64,000 nucleotides of DNA from Lycorma delicatula (taxonomy: Eukaryota; Arthropoda; Insecta; Hemiptera; Fulgoridae), in the NCBI RefSeq assembly GCF_047948215.1, contig NC_134458.1, forward strand, positions 134,729,571 to 134,793,570, in the 5' to 3' direction. A program made the position numbers and the translations under genes. Below, piece after piece: positions 56,301 to 64,000 of the stretch; positions within the stretch are counted from its first letter, which is position 1; every line of letters begins with the position of its first letter. Below the pieces are notes generated by a model. It worked only from the letters and a program-made list of their open reading frames with translations, was not told where the DNA came from and ran no database searches.

Positions 56301-57779
56301 TATTTTAAATGAGTGCACAATGTTTGAAAATTTACTGTATATTAAATTGATGCTGATGGATTTATATAAAGTAAACAAGTATTAATTGCATAAATGATGA
56401 TTGATGTTAGTGAACTATGTCATTCTCAGTTTTCTACAGGTAAAGAGGGGACTATGCTTCTTCATAAATAAAAAGTGGGAAAGAATAACATAACACAAAA
56501 AAGATCAGTTTTGATTATTTTACAATGTATTTTTTACATGCATAAAAATCAAACCTATACAATTTTTTATCTAAATGATTTTTTGAATATTGTTCAGAGT
56601 GTTCTCTGAAATCTTAAAATTTTATTTTATTAAGAAAAGAAACCTTAAACTTTACTTTAGGAGATTGGGGATTAAACATTTTTGTTGTTTAAAATTGTTC
56701 ATATTTCAACTATCTCACCACATATCTTGAGTTTATGTCAGAAAGGTGTTGCTGTTGCTGGTTTTTTATTATGTAATCTCATACAATGGTTTTTATTTGT
56801 ATTTATCTTTTGAAAAATGTTTTTGATTGCACTATTGATCGATTATATTCAAAAAACTAAAATATATTATATTTTATATAATTACTTATTCTAATTTCTG
56901 ACGATTAAAAACTGTAATCGTAGTTTTTTTTGGGTTTGAAGATACATAATAGTTGAATCCCTGTTGTAGAAAAGAATTGTAAATTTTTTGTGAGCACTGC
57001 TATTTGTTTTCAAATAATTGTGTGAAATCTTCAAATAAATTTTTTTAAACATTAAATGTGTACAAGGATTGGTTTGAGACAAGTATAAACATTAATTTGG
57101 TTTTGAGTGGTGTATCCAACGTATTATAAGAAATTAATTTTTTTATGCAACTCTTGATGTTATATATTAAAATTATCAAGTTAATATATTATTATATGAA
57201 TTGTATAAATATAAAAAGAAATCATGTTTTTATAAAACTATTGATTATAGGTCAAATACTGTGACAATTCTTCTATCTTTTTTTCTGATTTGATAAAAGG
57301 AAATTCATTAGTACATTGTTCCTAATTTTTTAATAATTATTTGATCGGATTAGTGTTATGATTATAGGTGCTACATTAATTCTGTTAAATGATGTTTTGA
57401 ATTTTAGATTTATTTATTTTTTATGTTCTTATCATGTTTTACATACTCTTCAATTTATACAGGATTTAGAATAATAATAAAAGAAAGGAGCCTTAAAATA
57501 GAATTGAAATAAGATAAAATATATACAACAGAGAGAATGTAACTTCACTATTGTTTTTTAGCCTGTACTCTGAGGAAATAATCCTGAAGTAGTCCTGACA
57601 GAAGAAAATGCAGATATTAAGGGAAATGAAAGAGTAAATTTAGTTTACAGACTAAAATTATTGTTGATGGAAAACTTGAATGTTTAAAGTGATTGTGACT
57701 GAACAGATTGTGGGTATGGATTTAATATTAAACATTAATAAAATCAGATTTATAATTTTTTTTAGATTGTACAACACCA
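53307..57779. other. AT-rich DNA without a recognised gene
   Basis: About 4.5 kb with no protein-like frame. A 70-base segment at 55,943-56,012 (TTTTGATTATTGTACAGTGT and ACATGCATGAAAATCAAA) recurs as a direct repeat at 56,509-56,576. Confidence 0.55.
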
Positions 57780-58260
57780 GTGAAATCTACTTCTTTGTGG
57801 TTAATATAGAAAGTTAAAATAGTACTTCAGAAAGCTCAAAAGAAAAAGTATTTAAAACAATATTTAAAGAGAACTATGATTATACAATAAGGTATAAACT
57901 TTATTTTTGGGGAAGGGTATTAATAAAATGAGAAAGGTCTTTGTAATAAAGACTATATAATTTCTACTCATTGTTTTTTTGTGAAATTGAAGCATGGATT
58001 CTGAAGAAAGAGATCATGGATAGATTGTGGAAGGATTTGAATAATAGGCATGTAAAATGTTTTAAAGATGAAATGGATCATTGTGTAAAGAAAAGATAGT
58101 GATAAACATCACTAAACCAAGAAAAATCAGTACATTGGTTATATAATTTGAAGGGAATAAAAATTTATTTTTACTAATAATTATCAAAAGGAAAACCCAA
58201 GCGAGATGGAAGTTGTAGTAGAAGATGATTTAAATAATATAAATGTGGTTCAAATAACTA
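57780..58260 (+). pseudogene. Very decayed LINE tail (tentative)
   Basis: Isolated phrases on the plus strand recall the post-RT tail of insect LINEs: EAWILKKEIMDRLWKDLN near 57,990, and GKPKRDGS or, in another frame, ARWKL...EDDLNNINVVQ near 58,195-58,250. The family order is GSETW...K, then GRP..RW...VEEDL. Stops are frequent and no RT motif is left, so the call is tentative. Confidence 0.35.
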
Positions 58261-59815
58261 TCCATTGAAATATTTATCTTGTCTTCTTGGTGATAATAAC
58301 TTTCCTGGTTGTTTGCTTTTAAAAAATGAATATTGTACATAAGGAGAATAAAGTAAAATGAATCATTTTTTTATTTTCGGTGAAATAAAACCTTTATTGT
58401 CCCACTTAATTCTGCGACAGAATGTAAGTGTCTTTATATCTCATTGAGAGATTCTGTATTTGAATATTGGTTAGGTGTGGCTCTTTGTGCAGTAAAATTC
58501 TGAGCAAATTCGTACTGCCAACTACAGAAAAAATTGTTTTACTTTTATTTTCAAAACAACCGTAGATTTTACTCTCTTTCCATTTTTTGAGTAATATTTT
58601 ACAGAAAATGTAAATTTTAAGTATTTAGAAAGAAACAGAAGAAACAATTTTTTCTTAAATGCTCATTGTTGTGAAATAAGTTTTAAATTTTGAAAAGCAA
58701 ATGAAAAGTGATGACTCAACTCCACATATATCAAAATCTGTTTCGAGAAGATATTTTTGAAACTTTTATTCAGTGATATTGGCCATACAATGTTATTTTA
58801 ATTTATTATGAAATCATAATTTCTTTCAGATTAAGTTATAACGTGAAAGATATACTTCTTTGACTCATTAACTGTTGTACAGTAATAAATGAAAGTGGGC
58901 ACATGCTTAATGAATGTTGTTTTAGTAAATACAGCAAATTATTTTTGGAGATTGAGTTGTGTTATTTCAGCTTTGTATATTATGATCTTTTAATAACTTG
59001 AAAGATTTATTTTATTATTCTGTCTGTATATTTTTATTTAAGTTAATATATAATACTAAAAAAAAGTAACAAATAGAATAAGAAGTTAATAATAGCGCTG
59101 TATGTATTAGATTACTGTAATTATTATTTAAAACTATTTATTTTATCAATTCTATTGTTACAAAATTATTATTGTTGTCTTGTAATATTATTAATCGACT
59201 TCCTATTTTATTATGTTAATTAGTAATTATTAATATTTAACAATCTCTTTTAATAAGACACTTTTTTATTGGTACCATTATCTAAATTCCAATGTTTAAT
59301 TAGAAAAAAGCCATAAATATAATTATTAGTGTTAAAATATTTTAAAATTTATTATTATTTTTTAATCGTTTGTTTATACATTACTTAAATGGTTTCCGTT
59401 GATTATTTTCAAGGTCAGCTATATTAAAAACGTTTATAATTCTAAATTAATCCTTCAGTTTTTTCTGGTAGTATATTATTAAATAAAAATATTAATAAAG
59501 AATATAAAAACTACAAGGTTTGTTACTTTTGTCTTAGTTAAGGAATAGATTGTTTGTTAGTGAATTTTTCTTTATGAAAAGTTTTTTATTTAGTTTACAT
59601 TACCTTAGAGAATGGTTTTTAAAAACAAAAAATTAAATTGGTGCGGATGAACTATCCTAATGTACATAATATAGCCATCTCCTGTTATAAATTATTATTA
59701 ATTTCCTTTTGATACCTTTCCATACCTTCCATGTTTAATTTAATTTAAATTAAAATTAATATATATATTTTTTTATTTTTACTTTTATTAAATATTCTTC
59801 CTCTCAGTATATTGT
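58261..59815. other. AT-rich DNA without a recognised gene
   Basis: No gene or named repeat recognised. Confidence 0.5.
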
Positions 59816-61058
59816 TCAATCATAGTGTTCTGCTATAAGGGCAGGTCCTATCACATCTGCTGCTCTCCACTTTATTCTGTCCTTTGTTAATATCTTTGTT
59901 TCAACATATTTTCTTTTTCTCATAATTCCATCCATCATTTGAAATCTCTTCCTTCTTCTTCCTTTCCTTCCATTCACCAAGCCTTCTATCGCATCCACTA
60001 ATAAACACCTTCTTCTCATACAGTGTCCTAGCCAGTTCCTTTTCCTGTATTCAGTCATGTTTAACATGTTCCTGTTCTCTCCAATTCTTAATATTTCTTT
60101 ATTTGTCATCCTCCATATGTCAGATGGTCTTGCCATCTGAGATTTATCATTCTGCACTACACCCACATCTTAAAAGACTCAATTCGTTTTCTGTCTGCCT
60201 TTCTCATCATTTATGTTTCAGCTCCATAAAGCATCACACTCCAGATACAACATTTCATTAATCTCTTTCTTAATGCTGAGTTAACTTTCCACACATCAAT
60301 CATCATCCCTTCTTATTAAATGTTTGCTTACTTTTTGATATTCTTGTTTTAATTTCTACTGTGCAAGTCAGGTCATCAGTTATAAAGCTCCCTAAGTACT
60401 GAAATTTCTTCACCTGCTCTAAAACTTCATTTCCTATCTTAATTTCAATCGTCTTCTCTTTTCCCACCTAATACCATATATTTTGTCTTCTTTTGTTATA
60501 TCCTGACTTTTGCAAGCTTCATTTAAGTCATCAAGTATTACATTTAGTTTATTTTGACTCTGCCAGTAACGCCATGTCATCAGCATCCTACTCTTCTTCC
60601 CTCTTCTTTATTCCTCTTTTCTATTCAGATAGCATTTAATTATTTCTTCCAGATATATACTAAACAGCTAAACAGTGTTGGTGACATGCAGCATCCCTGC
60701 CTCACTTCCCTTCCAATCACTATCCTTCCTGTCATTTCATCTCCTACCCTCACTTTTATTCTCTCGTTATTATACAGATCTTTTATTATGCACTCCTCTT
60801 TCCAGTCAGCTCCCTTCTCTTCCAAATTAGCAGTAATTTATCCCATCTAACCCTATCAAATGCCTTTTCTAGATCGACAAATGCAACATACACTACTCTA
60901 TCTCCTTTCCATGTATCTCTCACCTATTACTCTTAGTATCCATATAGCTTCCCTTGTTCCAGTACCTCGTCTAAACTCATACTGTTCTTCATCAATACTG
61001 CCATCAAATTTATTATATATCTTCTTATTAAGAACCCTTAATAGTACTTTCTCTCTCT
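59816..61058 (-). pseudogene. RTE-like LINE remnant (family B)
   Basis: The minus strand, from the truncated end near 61,058, reads KYNKFDGSIDEEQYEFRRGT-like sequence, GTREAIWILRVIGERYMERR, a frameshifted FVDLEKAFDRVRWDKLL, then EEKGADWKEECIIKDLYNNE and GREVRQGCCMSPTLFSCL. ADDMALLAE sits near 60,575. The tail is RMTNKEILRIGENRNMLNMT, KRNWLGHCMRRRCLLVDAIE, GLVNGRKGRRRKRFQMMDGI and EWRAAD-like. This is an endonuclease-reverse transcriptase LINE, clearly different from family A. The RT N-terminus and endonuclease are gone. Stops and frameshifts are frequent. Confidence 0.88.
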
Positions 61059-61062
61059 ATGA

Positions 61063-61470
61063 ATCATGAGACCTTGTCGTTGGTGAGGGGGCTAGATGCT
61101 CAGTGATACAGAATAGCTAGACCGAAGGTGTAACCATTACGGAGAGGTATCTGTTGAGAGCCAGACTAAGGAATGATTCCTGAAAGAGGGCAGCAGCTCT
61201 TTCAGTAGTTCTTAAGGGCGTAGGTCAGGACGACTTAAACAGCCATATCAACATCACTCAATCGTCTGAGTACTGTGCAGTTAAAAGAAATGGAAAACTA
61301 CAGCTGATTTTTATCTAAGAAACTGTAGCTAGCTCTCTGCATTTTCACATAACAATGATGGAGGCACCTTCCTTGGTAAAACAATCAGGAGGTAAACTAG
61401 TACCCCGTTCAGATCTCCAGGTGGGGACTACTAAGGAAGAGGTCACAAGAAAATTAAAAAATAACATCCT
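61063..61470 (+). promoter_or_regulatory. 5' leader of family A LINE
   Basis: GC-richer leader beginning about AATCATGAGACCTTGTCGTT, just after the junction with family B. LINEs of this type keep an internal promoter in the 5' leader. No specific promoter element could be identified. The true 5' base is uncertain. Confidence 0.5.
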
Positions 61471-64000
61471 ACAAGTTACAGCGTGAAATGTTAGAAGTCT
61501 AAAAAAGGTTGGTAGGTTAGAAAATTTAAAAAGGGAAATGGATAGGATAAATGTAGATGTAGGAATTAGCGAGGTTCGGTGGGAAGAGGAAAATGACTTT
61601 TGGTTCGATGATTTTAGAATAATTAACTCAGCTTCAAATAATGGGCAGGCAGGAGTAGGTTTCATAATGAACAAGAAGATAGTGAAGAGAGTAGAGTATT
61701 TCAAAATGCATAGCGATAGAATCATTGTAATAAGGATAAAATTGAAACCTAAACCGACAACAATTGTTAATGTCTATATGCCTACAAGCGCCCATGATGA
61801 TGATGAGGTAGAGTGTGTATACGAAGAAATTGACGAAGCAATTAAACACAAAAAAAGGATATAAAAATTCAATAATAGTTGGAGATTGGAATGCAAGCAT
61901 TGGAAAATGCAAGGAAGGAAATATAGTGGGTGAATACGGGCTGGGCAAAAGGAATGAAAGAGGGGACCGACTTTTGCACAAAGTATAATTTAGTAATTGC
62001 TAACACCCAGTTTAAAAATCATAATAGAAGAATATACACATGGAAAAAGCCAGGTGATACTGCAAGGTATGAGATAGATTGTATCATGGTTAAGCAAAGA
62101 TTTAGAAATCAACTCGTTGACTGCAAAACTTACCTGGAGCAGACATTGATAGCGACCATAATTTAGTGATAATGAAATGTAGATGGGGTTTAAAAACCTG
62201 AAGAAAAGGTGTCTGATGAATCGGTGGAATTTAGAGAAGCTTGAGGAAGAGGAGGTAAAGAAGATTTTTGAGGAGGACATCGCAAGAGGTCTGAGTAAAA
62301 AAGATAAGGTAGAAAATGTAGAAGAAGAATGGGAGAATGTTAAAAAGGAAATTATTAAATCAGCAGAAGCGAACTTAGGCGGAATAAAGAGAACTGGTAG
62401 AAAACCTTGGGTTTCAGACGATATATTGCAGCTGATGGATGAACGTAGAATATATAAGAATGCTAATGATGAAGAAAGTAAAAGGAACTATCAACAATTA
62501 AGAAATACTATAAACAGGAAGTGCAAACTAGCGAAAGAAGAATGGATTAAAGAAAAGTGTTTAGAAGTGGAAAGAGGAATGAACATTGGTAAAATATATG
62601 TGGAGCATAAAGGAAAGTTAAGGAAAATTTTGTTGTACATAAATTAAAATCTAATAATGTGTTAAACAAAGATGTTACACTGATTTATAATATGAAAGGC
62701 AAAGTCGACAGGTGGGTGGAATATATGGAATAGTTATATGGAGGAAATGAATTAGAAAATGGTGTTATAGAGGAGGAAGAGGAAGTCGAACAGGATGAAA
62801 GGGGAGAAACAATACTGGATCTGAATTTAAGAGAGCATTAAAAGATTGGAATGGCAGAAAGGCTCCTGGAATAGACAGAATACCTGTAGAATTACTGCGC
62901 AATGCAGGTGAGGAAGCGATTGATAGGTTATACACACTGGTGTGTAATATTTATGAAAAAGGGGAAGTTCCGTCAGACTTCAAAAAGAGTGTTATAGTCA
63001 TGATAGCAAAGAAAGCAGGAGCAGATAAATGTGAAGAATACAAAACAATTAGCTTAACTAGCCATGCATAAAAAATCTTAACTAGAATTCTGTACAGAAG
63101 AATTGAGAGGAGAGTGGAAGAAGGGTTAGGGGGAAGACCAATTTGGTTTCGGGAAAGGTATAGGGACAAGGAAAGCAATTTTAGGGCTCAGATTAATAGT
63201 AGAAGGAAGATTAAAGAAAAACAAACCATCATACATGGCATTTATAGACCTAGAAAAGGCATTTGACAACGTAGACTGGAATAAAATGTTCAGCATTTTA
63301 AAAAACTTAGGGTTCAGCCAACATTTACAGGAACCAAACAGCAACAGTAATAATTGAAGAACATAAGAAAGATGCCGTAATAAAAAAGGGAGTCTGACAA
63401 GGATGTTCCCTACCTCCTTACTTTTTAATCTTTACATAGAACTAGCAGTTAATGATGTTAAAGAACAATTTGGATCCAGATAATAGTGCAATGTGAAAAG
63501 ATAAAGATGCTAAGATTTGCTGATGATATAGTAATTCTAGCTGGGAGTAAAAATGATTTAGAAGAAACAATGAATGGCATGGATGAAGGTTCTGTGCAAG
63601 AACTACCGCATTAAAATAAAAAAGAACAAAATGAAAGTAATGAAATGTAGTAAAAATAATGTAGATGGTCTATTGAATATAAAAATAGTAAGAGAAAAGA
63701 TTATGGAGGTAGAAGAATTGTTATTTGGGAAGTAGAATTACTAAAGATGGATGAAGCAGGAGCGATATAATATGCCAAATAGCACAGGCGAAACGAGCTT
63801 ACATCAAACATTAATTTAAACATCAGGAAAAGATTTTTGAAAGTATATGCTTGGAGTGTAGCTTTACATGGAAGTGAAACTTAGACGATCGGAGTACCTG
63901 AAAAGAAAAGATTAGAAAAGCCTTTGAAATGTGGTGCTATAGGAAAATGTTAAAAATCAGATGGGTGGATAAATTGACAAATGAAAAGGTGTTAAAAGTT
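61063..64000 (+). pseudogene. Near full-length RTE-like LINE (family A, copy 3), cut by window end
   Basis: Carries the 5' leader missing in copy 2 (61,063-61,470, with GGCAGCAGCTCTTTCAGTAG). The pol frame then starts. TGA at 61,484-61,486 stands where the family has Trp of the T-W-N-V-R segment. The endonuclease reads [38 protein letters not shown] and RRIYTWKKPGD, with a frameshift at an A run near 61,853. The linker KIFEEDIARGLSKKDKVENV is open. The RT shows RKAPGIDRIPVELLR, AFIDLEKAFDNVDW and LRFADDIVILAG, with TGA replacing Arg before QGCSLP. It ends in the tail RWVDKLTNEKVLKV at the window edge. Confidence 0.94.

Noticed and set aside
60554..61069. Two plus-strand open frames
   Set aside because: They are shadows of the minus-strand family B reverse transcriptase, whose VRQGCC and ADDM motifs lie on the other strand.
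1..64000. Endogenous virus genes
   Set aside because: All reverse transcriptase motifs seen fit non-LTR retrotransposons. I found no envelope, capsid or LTR signatures.

Overview
This window is a strongly AT-rich stretch of eukaryotic, almost certainly insect, nuclear DNA. It consists mainly of mobile-element remains. I find no intact host gene. The mix points to an insect with a large, repeat-bloated genome: RTE-like, Jockey-like and R1-clade LINEs, D34D mariner, DUF4817-type DDE transposons, a Helitron, tRNA-derived SINEs and MITEs. A hemipteran, perhaps a planthopper relative, is my guess from the look of the SINE and the short repeats. That guess is weak and cannot be proved from this sequence alone. 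Layout, left to right: 1-195 is the 3' tip of an RTE-like LINE (family A). A SINE follows at 823-1145, then about 5.6 kb of AT-rich DNA with short palindromes. At 6.8-8.1 kb lies a decayed DUF4817-type transposase gene, split by another SINE, followed by a LINE tail. At 10.46-11.6 kb is a decayed mariner. At 11.7-13.84 kb is an element with CCGACTTCAA-type inverted ends that contains a long hairpin. It abuts a deleted Helitron with recognisable ends at 13,843-15,461. From 17,062 to 25,018 a Tc1/mariner-superfamily transposon with roughly 300-bp inverted repeats and TA flanks holds three later insertions: a 5'-truncated RTE-like LINE with a 12-bp target duplication, a 2.35-kb complex block, and a SINE inside the transposase gene. 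From 25 to 39.5 kb there are AT and TG/CG microsatellites, a Jockey-like LINE tail, a diverged SINE, a direct-repeat pair of a short repeat carrying a tRNA T-arm-like end, and three copies of a roughly 500-bp MITE-like repeat. From 39.8 to 44.14 kb an R1-clade LINE lies on the minus strand. It has ORF1 zinc knuckles and a reverse transcriptase, but the endonuclease domain between them is missing. A TA-flanked mariner sits at 45,889-47,211. The complex block of 20.6-22.9 kb reappears in inverted orientation at 50.6-53.3 kb, split by a young SINE with its own target duplication. The last 4 kb holds a second LINE family on the minus strand (59.8-61.06 kb) and, head-to-head with it, a nearly full-length family A LINE (61.06 kb to the window end). 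Every recognisable coding unit is broken by stops or frameshifts, so I annotate them as pseudogenes. The insertion order can be read directly: the Tc1/mariner-type transposon is older than the LINE, complex block and SINE inside it, and the complex block at 50-53 kb is older than its SINE. The candidate for something undescribed is the complex block. It has long internal inverted repeats, a recurring 18-base motif built on AAAAGCTTTT, and a short once-coding segment that both copies carry and that I cannot name.
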